From UBA9848 sp003454065 (GTDB taxonomy: Bacteria > Spirochaetota > Spirochaetia > Sphaerochaetales > Sphaerochaetaceae), in contig CAMOXM010000020.1 in the NCBI GenBank assembly GCA_946629155.1, positions 1 to 17,864 of the forward strand: 17,864 nt of DNA. Direction: 5' to 3'. Shown in pieces: positions 7,446 to 14,749 of this stretch (the first letter of the stretch is position 1; each line of letters starts with the position of its first letter). Below the pieces are notes generated by a model. It did not search any database and had not been told where the DNA came from. It saw only the letters and a list, made by a program, of their open reading frames with translations. The position numbers and the translations under genes are program-made.

Positions 7446-9725
7446 ATGAAAAAGCTCGTTATAGTCGAATCGCCCACCAAGGCCAAGACAATTTCCGACA
7501 TATTGAAGAAGGAGAATGCCGAAGTCATAGCATCGATGGGTCATATCAGGGACATACCCGAGAACGGGGTCAATGTCGATATGGAGACATTCAAGCCCAA
7601 ATATGCGATTTCCGCTGACAAGAAGGAAATCGTCAGAAAGATGAAAAAAGAGCTGGGCGAGTCCGACGAACTTTATCTTGCGACCGATGAGGATAGGGAA
7701 GGGGAGAGCATTTCATGGCATTTGAAGGAGGTGCTCAAACCTTCTATGCCTGTCCGGCGCATGGTCTTCCATGAAATAACGCCTTCGGCAATAAAACGCG
7801 CTTTTGCCAATACGCGCGACATCGATATGAATATGGTGAGCGCGCAGGAATCCAGAAGGGTTCTCGATAGGCTGGTCGGATACGAGATATCCCCGCTTTT
7901 GTGGAAGACCGTAGGCGATAGGCATCTCTCCGCGGGCCGAGTGCAAAGCCCTGCGCTCAAACTCATAGTGGATCGCGAATACAGCCGTATGTCTTTCGTA
8001 ACATCTTTCTACAATGCGATAAAAGCCTTGTTCGAGACTTCATCGGGGGATAAGATAGAATCCAAGCTAGTGAGCGTCAATGGCAGGAAAATCGTAAGCG
8101 GAAAGGATGATTTCGATCCCGACACGGGCAAAGTCGTCAACGAAAACCTCGTTTTGCTCGACGAGAAGAAGGCGCAACGATTCGAAGAGGAAATCAGAAG
8201 CGCCGGATGGACGGTCAGCAAGGTGTCGAAGAGGGAAGCCAAAACGCAGCCTCCTTTTCCATTCATTACTTCCACATTACAGCAGGAAGCCAACTCTAAA
8301 CTTCATTTCTCATCATCCAAAACGATGCTTGTGTCGCAGCATTTGTACGAAAAAGGCTTCATAACATATATGAGAACGGATTCGCCTTCGCTTTCCGAAG
8401 ACGGGGAAAACGCCATACGCGATGCCGTTTCGCGCAAGCTGTCGTCGGATCGGCTCTCTGAAGCGCCGAGAAAGTTCAAATCGAAGGATGAGAATGCGCA
8501 AAACGCTCACGAGGCCATCAGGCCGGCGATAATCGACGGAACGATAAAGGAGGCTCAGGAGCTTTCACTAACGGGAGATGAAGCGAAGCTTTACGGGCTG
8601 ATATATCGCAGATCGCTTGCTAGTCAGATGAAAGATAATCTGAGGGAGATCACAAGCCTCAGGATCGCAAGCGATGAGAATTGCGCCGACGCATTCGAAT
8701 TTGCGGCTTCGGGCTATATTGTGGTTCAGGAGGGCTTTCGCGAAATCTACGGCTCGTCAGATGAGAAGGAGGAGGCCAAAAAGCTGCCGGATGTCAAGGA
8801 AGGCGATGCCCTCGATCTTGCGGAGCTCACATCCCAGAACATGCAGACGCAACCGCCGAGGAGATGGTCGGAAGCGGCGCTCATTAAGGAAATGGAACGT
8901 CTTGGAATAGGCCGCCCATCCACTTATGCGACCACGATATCATCCATAGTCAGCAAGAGATATGCAGAAAGGCAGGACGGCGTTCTCGTTCCGACTTTTA
9001 CCGGTTTCGTCATAATAAAGTTTCTTTCAAATCATCTTTCGAAGTTCCTGGATTACGATTTCACATCCAAAATGGAGGAAAGCCTTGATGAAATCGAAAA
9101 CCAGAAAGTGAACGAATTCGAATATCTTCGCGATTTCTATTTGGGCGATGGCGGCTTGAAGGATAGCCTTGCGTTCGTAGTGGACGACAGACGCGCCGAG
9201 CAAAGATTGCATCTGCCCGGAGTGAGCGATAAGTATGCGATATACGTAGGCAAATACGGGCCTTATGTTTCGTATTCCGAAAAATCCTATTCGATACCGT
9301 CCAATGTCTTCCCGTATATGATGTCTGATGAAAGGATCAGAAAAATCATAGACGAAAAGGAGAACAGCTCGCGGTCGGCCGCTTACGAAAGCGTTTCGGT
9401 GGATAAGGCGACGGGCAAGGATATCTTTTTCAATGAAAACGGCAAATATGGTCCGTATTTCTTCATTGCCGGCGAGAACAGAAGCGTTCGTCTTCCGAAG
9501 GGGTGCAGAAAGGACGAGTTCACTGCCGATGAGATTGCCAAGCTATTCGCGATTCCGTTTGAAATAGGAAAAGACGAGAACGACAACCCTTTGACAATGA
9601 ACAGCGGCAGATTCGGCTATTATGTTTCATGCAATAGGAAAAACGCAAGCGTAAAGGATGTTCACAAGGCGCTGAGTCTGACTGCGGATGAAGCGTTGCA
9701 GCTTATAAACAAGACGAAACAATGA
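7446..9725 (+). CDS. topA: DNA topoisomerase I (type IA)
   Basis: Relaxes negative supercoils by a single-strand break and passage mechanism. The N-terminal TOPRIM domain opens with KLVIVESPTKAKTI and carries DEDREGE (D81-E87), whose acidic residues bind Mg2+. The active-site tyrosine is Y308 in FITYMRTDSPSLS, and the RPSTYATTISSIV motif follows. The C-terminal third holds three type IA C-terminal repeat units, recognised by GKYGPYVSYS, GKYGPYFFIAG and GRFGYYVSC. There are no four-cysteine zinc fingers of the E. coli type. At 759 residues it is normal for the zinc-finger-less form. AAGGA immediately before the ATG is too close to be a good ribosome site, so initiation may rely on AGG at 7435-7437. 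Its stop overlaps the next gene (ATGA). Confidence 0.97.
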   Translation: MKKLVIVESPTKAKTISDILKKENAEVIASMGHIRDIPENGVNVDMETFKPKYAISADKKEIVRKMKKELGESDELYLATDEDREGESISWHLKEVLKPSMPVRRMVFHEITPSAIKRAFANTRDIDMNMVSAQESRRVLDRLVGYEISPLLWKTVGDRHLSAGRVQSPALKLIVDREYSRMSFVTSFYNAIKALFETSSGDKIESKLVSVNGRKIVSGKDDFDPDTGKVVNENLVLLDEKKAQRFEEEIRSAGWTVSKVSKREAKTQPPFPFITSTLQQEANSKLHFSSSKTMLVSQHLYEKGFITYMRTDSPSLSEDGENAIRDAVSRKLSSDRLSEAPRKFKSKDENAQNAHEAIRPAIIDGTIKEAQELSLTGDEAKLYGLIYRRSLASQMKDNLREITSLRIASDENCADAFEFAASGYIVVQEGFREIYGSSDEKEEAKKLPDVKEGDALDLAELTSQNMQTQPPRRWSEAALIKEMERLGIGRPSTYATTISSIVSKRYAERQDGVLVPTFTGFVIIKFLSNHLSKFLDYDFTSKMEESLDEIENQKVNEFEYLRDFYLGDGGLKDSLAFVVDDRRAEQRLHLPGVSDKYAIYVGKYGPYVSYSEKSYSIPSNVFPYMMSDERIRKIIDEKENSSRSAAYESVSVDKATGKDIFFNENGKYGPYFFIAGENRSVRLPKGCRKDEFTADEIAKLFAIPFEIGKDENDNPLTMNSGRFGYYVSCNRKNASVKDVHKALSLTADEALQLINKTKQ

Positions 9726-10933
9726 CGATTACACAAGAAGGCGACACGATAAAGCATATCGTGTTCGATGACGGAAGGCATCTTACCGTTGTCGGAAGCG
9801 CGCATATCAGCCAAAGAAGCGTGGATGAGGTCAAGCAGACGATCGAGGCAGTGCGACCCGATTGCATTTGCATTGAGCTTGATGAGGACAGATGGGTCAA
9901 GTTTCATCATAAAGACGATGCCTATGAGGATTTTGATCTGATCAAGGCGATCAGACAGGGCAAGTTCTTTCTTATAATGGTGAATGTCATATTGTCGTCC
10001 TTCCAAAAACGTTTGAGCAAGGGGACGACCGGAGAATCCGGAAGGGAAATCATCGGCGCAGGCGAAATCGCCATCGAGAAGAATATTCCGCTGTGCTTTG
10101 CAGACAGGAAAATCTCATTGACGCTGAAGCGAGCATGGGCGAAATCGTCGCTGTTCCCCAAATCGATGATATTGGCAAGCCTTTTTGCCTCTGCTTTCGA
10201 TAGAAGCAAGATAACGGAAGAGGAGCTCGACCAGCTCAAGCAGCAAAGCAGCATAGATAAGATGCTTGAGGAAATGTCCAAGGAGATGCCGTCTATCAAG
10301 ACGGTTCTGATTGACGAAAGGGACAGGTATTTGGCGTCTATAATCTATTCCGCCCCCGGAGAAAACAAATTCGCGATAGTCGGTCAGGGGCATGTGAAGG
10401 GGCTTTTGACCATGTTGGAGAAACTTGAGTGCAAGGAGCTCGACGAGAACGTATCCGAATTGGATGTTGTTCCGAAGAGGAAAGGAAGGTTCCTGAAGGA
10501 TTATTTCGTCCCTATCGTTCTCGTGTCCGTTCTCGTGGCTATCGGCATAGTCAAAGGATGGAGGATGGGTGCGCAATACTTTGCGGCATGGGCCATGTTG
10601 AATGCGCTGACTGCCAGCGTAGGGGCCGCAATCAGCCTTGCGCACCCTTTGACGATTCTCGCCACTGCGATCACTTCGCCGGTTTCGGCGCTGACTCCCG
10701 TACTCGGTGTCGGCATGGTAGCGGGACTTGTGGAGGCTACCGTTCGGCGTTCGCGAGTTCGCGATCTCGACACGCTATCCGATGATGTCTCGATTTTCAA
10801 GCGATGGTTCGGCAACAGGATTCTTCACACATTTCTCATTTTGATCGTAACGACTTTTTCCAGCGCGATAGGGACTTTTGCGATTTTCCCGATTTTCAGA
10901 AGCTTTTTGTTCAAGTTGCTCGGTTGGAGCTGA
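9722..10933 (+). CDS. TraB/PrgY-family membrane protein
   Basis: A 403-residue protein whose first ~230 residues match the TraB domain: LTVVGSAHIS (H28), DCICIELDEDRW and VGQGHVKGL (H224). The C-terminal ~140 residues contain several hydrophobic segments (FVPIVLVSVLVAIGIVKG; the run from AQYFAAWAMLNAL to VLGVGMVAGL; HTFLILIVTTFSSAIGTFAI). This two-part plan is that of PrgY/TraB proteins of enterococci, which block pheromone signalling, and of related bacterial and archaeal proteins. The fold is distantly related to metallopeptidase-like TIKI/GumN proteins, so the conserved His and Glu may bind metal. It overlaps topA by four bases and has no clear ribosome site, pointing to translational coupling. 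Substrate unknown. No simple terminator follows. Confidence 0.85.
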   Translation: MTITQEGDTIKHIVFDDGRHLTVVGSAHISQRSVDEVKQTIEAVRPDCICIELDEDRWVKFHHKDDAYEDFDLIKAIRQGKFFLIMVNVILSSFQKRLSKGTTGESGREIIGAGEIAIEKNIPLCFADRKISLTLKRAWAKSSLFPKSMILASLFASAFDRSKITEEELDQLKQQSSIDKMLEEMSKEMPSIKTVLIDERDRYLASIIYSAPGENKFAIVGQGHVKGLLTMLEKLECKELDENVSELDVVPKRKGRFLKDYFVPIVLVSVLVAIGIVKGWRMGAQYFAAWAMLNALTASVGAAISLAHPLTILATAITSPVSALTPVLGVGMVAGLVEATVRRSRVRDLDTLSDDVSIFKRWFGNRILHTFLILIVTTFSSAIGTFAIFPIFRSFLFKLLGWS

Positions 10934-10967
10934 GAAACTGCGACAAAACGATCTAGAGCCGCAAACG

Positions 10968-11097
10968 ACAATAGCGAGCGGATGCGGGATGAGAAACGCA
11001 TCATGCAGGATTCGAGCTAGCCGAGACAATGCTATGTGCATGGCTCGACGCTCAGAGCCGATTGATGTGTTTATCGCCCGCAGGCGCTCGCTATTGT
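10968..11097 (+). ncRNA. Candidate structured RNA (long branched hairpin)
   Basis: This lies in the 333-base gene-free stretch after the traB-like gene. A 13-bp perfect stem (10968-10980 with 11085-11097) is followed by a 2x2 internal loop, a 6-bp stem TGCGGG/CCCGCA (10983-10988 with 11077-11082), a small internal loop, and a 9-bp stem AAACGCATC/GATGTGTTT (10994-11002 with 11064-11072). The enclosed 61 bases can form two hairpins, ATGCA/TGCAT (11003-11007 with 11037-11041) and GGCTC/GAGCC (11042-11046 with 11055-11059), giving a three-way junction. One pair, G10998 with T11068, is a G-U wobble only if the plus strand is transcribed; on the minus strand it would be an A-C mismatch. No known RNA family is recognised. 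No clear promoter or T-tract terminator flanks it, so it could be part of the traB 3' UTR. Confidence 0.5.
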
Positions 11098-11105
11098 ATA
11101 AAATC

Positions 11106-11133
11106 TTTTCAAAATAAAAAAAATAATTATAAT
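11106..11133 (+). promoter_or_regulatory. Putative promoter of the small exported protein gene
   Basis: TTTTCA (11106-11111), a 16-base spacer and a perfect TATAAT (11128-11133) sit in a very AT-rich stretch (11098-11135). Transcription would start near 11140, giving a leader of about 127 bases before the ATG at 11267. I see no recognisable riboswitch or coding sequence in that leader. Confidence 0.5.
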
Positions 11134-11266
11134 CATGAAGAATTGCACAAATCAGCCTTTTTCGCAAATGTTCGGTGCGTTTTATCAACGTCGCTCATGG
11201 TGACAAAGCAAACCGTCGGATGTTGTGAAGATGGGCGGATTTCGCTTGTGATGACAAGGAGGATAA

Positions 11267-11782
11267 ATGAAAAAGAAAATTGTTGCGGTTCTTATTATCG
11301 CGCTTGTTTGTTCCGTTTCCGTATTCGCTGCTCCCAAGAACAAGAAAGCCAATTACAGGCACGGCAAGGACATGGGAATCGGTTTGAATCTCGGATATCC
11401 GGGACTTGGTCTTGCTTTCAGGTATCATAATGACGATCTGAGGATTCTCGGCGCCGCCGCATTCGACTACAAATACGGCGCGATTGCCATCGATGCCACC
11501 GGCGAATACATTTTCGCTACGATCGACGACAGCAAGAGAAGGCCCATCTTGGACTTTTCGTTAGGAGCTGGAGCAGGAGTGGGAATTCCGACCGATGGCG
11601 AGAGCCTTTATCTGGCATTTGAACTTGGAATTATCGCCAACTACGATATAGCTGATACTCCATTTTCGCTTTTCGTAAGAGGATTGTGGCGTCCTTATCT
11701 TACTTTCGGCGACGATGGGAAGTTCGAGCCGGTCGGATTCGGCGCAAGCGCCGGATTCACCTACAATATCGATCTTGACTGA
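11267..11782 (+). CDS. Small exported protein, possible outer-membrane beta-barrel
   Basis: 171 residues with a clear signal peptide (KKKIVAVLIIALVCSVSVFA, probable cut before APK). The mature part is rich in glycine, aromatic residues and alternating hydrophobic strands (GIGLNLGYPGLGLAFRY, GAIAIDATGEYIFATI, FSLGAGAGVG, LFVRGLWRPYLTFG, GFGASAGFTYNIDLD). This is the pattern of a small 8-strand outer-membrane beta-barrel or a similar periplasmic beta-sandwich. It has a strong AAGGAGG (11256-11262), its own promoter and leader, and a terminator, so it is a single-gene unit. It does not end in the aromatic residue typical of many barrel proteins. I recognise no named family. It is convergent with sstT. 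Confidence 0.75.
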   Translation: MKKKIVAVLIIALVCSVSVFAAPKNKKANYRHGKDMGIGLNLGYPGLGLAFRYHNDDLRILGAAAFDYKYGAIAIDATGEYIFATIDDSKRRPILDFSLGAGAGVGIPTDGESLYLAFELGIIANYDIADTPFSLFVRGLWRPYLTFGDDGKFEPVGFGASAGFTYNIDLD

Positions 11783-11800
11783 TATTGCATTTTCGAGTTG

Positions 11801-11845
11801 AAAAAAAGCCTCCGCATGGGAAATCCCTTGCGGAGGCTTTTTTTT
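11801..11845. terminator. Bidirectional rho-independent terminator
   Basis: Seven A's (11801-11807) precede a stem GCCTCCGCA (11808-11816) / TGCGGAGGC (11829-11837), extended inward past a T-T mismatch by GGG/CCC with an AAAT loop. Eight T's follow (11838-11845). It works in both directions and serves the convergent exported-protein gene and sstT. Confidence 0.95.
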
Positions 11846-11868
11846 GTTGAGATTTTTAGAAGCGCCCC

Positions 11869-13104
11869 TTAGAATACCACTTCGTTTCCTCTGCCTTTCC
11901 TCTGCCTGTCCTTGAATTCCGCAACGGCGGTGAAGAAAGCATCGCCTGAGGAGTTCAATGCGGTTTCGAACGAATCCTGGATCACGCCGATTATGAATCC
12001 GATTCCAACCACTTGCCATGCTATGTTCTGCGGTATCCCGAAAATGGAGCATGCCATCGGTATGAGCATTAGCGACCCGCCGGCGACGCCCGATGTTCCG
12101 CAAGCCGCCAAAGTCGCGATTACGGATAGCAGGATCATCATCGGGAAGCTTGTCTGTATTCCAAGTGTGAATACGGTGGAAAGCGTCATTATAGTTATAA
12201 CGACTGCGGCGCCGTCCATGTTTATGACTGATCCGAGCGGAATTGTGACGGAGTAGATGTCTTCGTCAAGACCGAGTTCCTTGCACAATTCCATGTTCAT
12301 AGGGATGTTCGCAGCGCTCGATCTCGTGAAGAATGCGGTTATTGCGGATTTCTTCAGGCATCTCCAGAGCAGAGGATACGTATTCCTCTTCAGGAAGAAG
12401 GTTCCGAGAATCGGATTGATTATGCAGGATGTGACTATCATAGTTCCGACGAGTTCGACGATGAGCAGGCCGTAATTCGTGAAAATCTCGATGCCGTTTG
12501 TGGCGACATTGGTATAGGCTATGCCGAGGATTCCGAAAGGAGCTAATTGGATGACGTAAGCGATCGTCTTGCTTACGCAGTCGGCTACGTCCTGAAGGAA
12601 GCCTTTAGTGACATCACCGCTTTTCTTGAGAATCACGCCGAAAATGCATGCCCAGCACAGGATCGAGATGTATTGTCCGTTCGCTATTGCAGCGACAGGG
12701 TTCGAAAAGATGCCCAGAACGAAATTATATAGGACTTCGCCTATTCCGCTCGGAGCGGAGGAGTAATCCGCATCGGATCCTGGAAACACCAGCTTGATCT
12801 GCCATATATTCGCAACTATGACGGCTATGACCGCAGCGATCAATGTGGTGAGCATGTATAGGACGACTATGTCTCTGATGACCTTTCCTTCGATATGCTT
12901 GCTGCGCGCTATGGATGCGATTATCAGCACGAACACCAATATCGGCGCAAGCGCTTTCAGTGAGCCGATGAAGAGTTCTCCGAGCAATATCAGGAACCGG
13001 CCGCTGTCTGCGGGGATTGCAAGCCCCAGAAGGGCGCCGATCACCAAGCCGATGGCAATCCTGAGCACGAGCGGGATGCCGACGTATTTTTTCACTAAGT
13101 TCAT
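11869..13104 (-). CDS. sstT: Serine/threonine:Na+ symporter
   Basis: Imports L-serine and L-threonine with sodium across the inner membrane. The 411-residue protein belongs to the dicarboxylate/amino acid:cation symporter family and matches SstT closely along its length: GSLKALAPILVFVLIIASIA, SNPVAAIANGQYISIL, AFFTRSSAANIPMNMELC (hairpin HP1), DIYSVTIPLGSVINMDGAA (unwound helix 7), ACGTSGVAGGSLMLIPMAC (HP2) and GFIIGVIQDSFETALNSS (helix 8). The serine-rich SSAANIP and the QDSFETALNSS strings separate it from glutamate carriers. On the minus strand GGGAGG (13116-13111) lies 6 bases ahead of the ATG. It is transcribed divergently from the NCS2 permease. The C-terminal tail is short and charged. 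Confidence 0.95.
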   Translation of the reverse strand: MNLVKKYVGIPLVLRIAIGLVIGALLGLAIPADSGRFLILLGELFIGSLKALAPILVFVLIIASIARSKHIEGKVIRDIVVLYMLTTLIAAVIAVIVANIWQIKLVFPGSDADYSSAPSGIGEVLYNFVLGIFSNPVAAIANGQYISILCWACIFGVILKKSGDVTKGFLQDVADCVSKTIAYVIQLAPFGILGIAYTNVATNGIEIFTNYGLLIVELVGTMIVTSCIINPILGTFFLKRNTYPLLWRCLKKSAITAFFTRSSAANIPMNMELCKELGLDEDIYSVTIPLGSVINMDGAAVVITIMTLSTVFTLGIQTSFPMMILLSVIATLAACGTSGVAGGSLMLIPMACSIFGIPQNIAWQVVGIGFIIGVIQDSFETALNSSGDAFFTAVAEFKDRQRKGRGNEVVF

Positions 13105-13136
13105 AAATATCCTCCCAACGGATAAGTGTTGCCGTA

Positions 13137-13166
13137 ATCATACCATAGCATCGGTAAAATTGAAAA
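13137..13166 (-). promoter_or_regulatory. Putative sstT promoter
   Basis: On the minus strand TTTTCA (13166-13161), an 18-base spacer and TATGAT (13142-13137) resemble -35 and -10 boxes, with about 32 bases from the -10 to the sstT ATG. Its -35 box overlaps that of the divergent plus-strand promoter. Motif inference only. Confidence 0.4.
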
Positions 13167-13188
13167 AATACATCGCAAATAGTAGAAT
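13160..13188 (+). promoter_or_regulatory. Putative promoter of the NCS2 permease
   Basis: TTGAAA (13160-13165), a 17-base spacer and TAGAAT (13183-13188) make a good sigma-70 match. The start of transcription would be near 13195, leaving a leader of about 75 bases. The -10 box is inside one arm of a 9-bp inverted repeat. Confidence 0.55.
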
Positions 13189-13250
13189 ATTCGGTAATTG
13201 CCTGCGAGGGTGAGAGGCTTTGCCCGAAGGCAGACAGGAACAATATTCTA
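13183..13250 (+). repeat. Inverted repeat bracketing the NCS2 leader
   Basis: TAGAATATT (13183-13191) and AATATTCTA (13242-13250) are perfect 9-bp inverted copies 50 bases apart. The segment between them can pair TGCCT with AGGCA and GGG with CCC. The left arm covers the predicted -10 box, so this is either an operator-like pair of sites or, if transcription starts further upstream, the closing stem of a structured leader. The AT-rich arms could also match by chance. Confidence 0.4.
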
Positions 13251-13269
13251 ACATTTAGGAGAAATAGTT

Positions 13270-14625
13270 ATGGAAAGACTATTCAGGCTTAAGCAGCATG
13301 GTACTTCGGCCAAGACCGAGTATCTTGCTGGTCTTACGACATTTCTCACGATGGTTTACATCCTCATCGTAAATCCTGGCATTCTCAGCGCGGCCAAAAT
13401 GGATTGGGGCTCTGTGTTCACGGCAACCGCTCTTTCGGCGGCAATCGCCACGCTGGTCATGGGCTTGTGGGGGAATCTTCCTTTCGCTCTTGCGCCGGGA
13501 ATGGGACTCAACGCCTTCCTTGCATTTACTGTTTGCGGCATGATGGGCTATCCGTGGCAATTCGCATTGGCTGCCGTGTTCATCGAAGGCATAATCTTCA
13601 TCTTCCTTACGGCATTCAATATAAGGGAAGCAATCGTGGCGAGCATTCCCGACAACCTCAAGAAGGCGATCGCCGTAGGCATCGGGCTTTTCATCGCTTT
13701 CATAGGAATGCAGAACGCCGGAATCATCGCCCCTAATCCTTCCACTGCGGTCGAGCTTCATACTTTCAAGTCCGCTGCAGGCGATTACGCTCCGTTCGTT
13801 GCGCTTATCGGTCTTATCATAACTTCCATCTTGGTAGTAAAGAAGGTTCCGGCAGCGCTTCTTATCGGAATAGCTCTCACGACTCTCGTCGGAATTCCTT
13901 TCGGCGTGACGGTGTGGAATCCGATCGGACTCAGATGGGCTCCTCCTGAAATGACGGGAACATTCTTCGGGTGCTTTGACGGATTCAGGATGATTCAGAG
14001 CAGCAGAGACGCTTTCGACTTCATGGTGGTGATGTTCACATTCCTGTTCGTCGATATGTTCGATACGGTCGGAACGCTCATCGGCTGCGCTGTGAACGGA
14101 AAGATGACGATAAAGGACAAGCACGGCAATACGACGATTCCGAATGTCAAGCAGGCGCTCTTCGCTGATGCGGTCGGAACGGCTGTCGGCGCTTTGTTCG
14201 GAACATCCACCGTTACGACTTTCGTCGAGAGTTCGTCGGGCGTCGTCGCAGGAGGTCGAACCGGTCTTACGGCTTGCACCACTGCGGTTCTTTTCCTTTG
14301 CTCGCTTTTCCTGGCTCCGCTGTTCTGTTCGGTTCCTTCGGCTGCCACGTCGCCGGTTCTCATCATAGTCGGGCTTTACATGTGCTCTCCGATTGCGGAA
14401 ATCGATTTCACCAAGGATTTCTCAGAAGCCATTCCCGCATTTCTCACTGTGGTGTTCATGCCCTTGGCGTATTCTATAGCTGACGGCATCATGTTCGGTG
14501 TCATATCGTATGTGATTTTGAAGCTGATCAAGAGGGATTACAGGAACGCTTTGAAGCCGACTACGCTCACGATTTTCGTTCTGTTCATCATCAAGCTCAT
14601 CCTCAATAATATGAGTTTGGCCTGA
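13270..14625 (+). CDS. NCS2-family (AzgA-like) purine nucleobase permease
   Basis: A polytopic inner-membrane carrier of 451 residues, the usual length for the AzgA subgroup of the NCS2 family, which takes up adenine, guanine or hypoxanthine. Diagnostic strings are TEYLAGLTTFLTMVYILIVNP near the N-terminus, FALAPGMGLNAFLAF, DNLKKAIAVGIGLFIAFIGM, FVDMFDTVGTLIGCA and FGTSTVTTFVESSSGVVAGG (the substrate-binding region). The last two separate the AzgA type from uracil- and xanthine-type members. AGGAG (13257-13261) lies 8 bases before the ATG. It is divergent from sstT and is followed by a hairpin and a terminator-like structure before rnfC. The exact base transported cannot be told from sequence. 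Confidence 0.92.
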   Translation: MERLFRLKQHGTSAKTEYLAGLTTFLTMVYILIVNPGILSAAKMDWGSVFTATALSAAIATLVMGLWGNLPFALAPGMGLNAFLAFTVCGMMGYPWQFALAAVFIEGIIFIFLTAFNIREAIVASIPDNLKKAIAVGIGLFIAFIGMQNAGIIAPNPSTAVELHTFKSAAGDYAPFVALIGLIITSILVVKKVPAALLIGIALTTLVGIPFGVTVWNPIGLRWAPPEMTGTFFGCFDGFRMIQSSRDAFDFMVVMFTFLFVDMFDTVGTLIGCAVNGKMTIKDKHGNTTIPNVKQALFADAVGTAVGALFGTSTVTTFVESSSGVVAGGRTGLTACTTAVLFLCSLFLAPLFCSVPSAATSPVLIIVGLYMCSPIAEIDFTKDFSEAIPAFLTVVFMPLAYSIADGIMFGVISYVILKLIKRDYRNALKPTTLTIFVLFIIKLILNNMSLA

Positions 14626-14633
14626 TGGAGACG

Positions 14634-14650
14634 GACTATCGTACATAGTC
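14634..14650 (+). other. Small hairpin in the NCS2-rnfC intergenic region
   Basis: GACTAT (14634-14639) pairs with ATAGTC (14645-14650) around a CGTAC loop, just after the NCS2 stop. It has no T-run. The loop can pair instead with bases near 14661-14672 (GTATAACGATAC), so alternative folds are possible. Confidence 0.35.
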
Positions 14651-14683
14651 GAAAATAACCGTATAACGATACAATAGCATGAC

Positions 14684-14731
14684 GGCAATTCCGCATGGGT
14701 CTTTTTCGGTCTCTTGCGGGGTTGCCTTTTT
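14684..14731 (+). terminator. Terminator or attenuator hairpin just before rnfC
   Basis: GGCAATTCCGCA (14684-14695) pairs with TGCGGGGTTGCC (14715-14726) along 12 bp, including two U-G wobbles, with a 19-base loop. Five T's follow (14727-14731). It has the form of an intrinsic terminator for the permease transcript, yet it ends 18 bases before the rnfC ATG and leaves no room for an rnf promoter behind it. Regulated read-through (attenuation) is therefore possible. The wobble pairs and the large loop weaken it. Confidence 0.6.
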
Positions 14732-14749
14732 CGTATGGAGCGATTCCAA

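Noticed and set aside
11008..11020. GGATTCGAGC resembling a tRNA T-arm
   Set aside because: No acceptor, D or anticodon arms can be placed around it at the right distances.
10968..11097. Inverted repeat as a MITE or integron attC site
   Set aside because: No matching target-site duplication flanks the arms, and the GTTRRRY/RYYYAAC core boxes of attC are not at the ends. The internal stems and the wobble pair fit RNA better.
13195..13269. Purine riboswitch ahead of the nucleobase permease
   Set aside because: The leader lacks the conserved purine aptamer junction bases and the paired loops; only short generic stems are visible.
13279..14124. 281-residue minus-strand frame inside the NCS2 permease gene
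   Set aside because: Highly charged, low-information antisense translation of a clear permease gene; no ribosome site or family match.
14714..14749. Longer N-terminus for RnfC from TTG 14714 or ATG 14735
   Set aside because: The region is part of a terminator-like hairpin and encodes residues not found in RnfC; ATG 14750 has a ribosome site and gives the family's usual opening.
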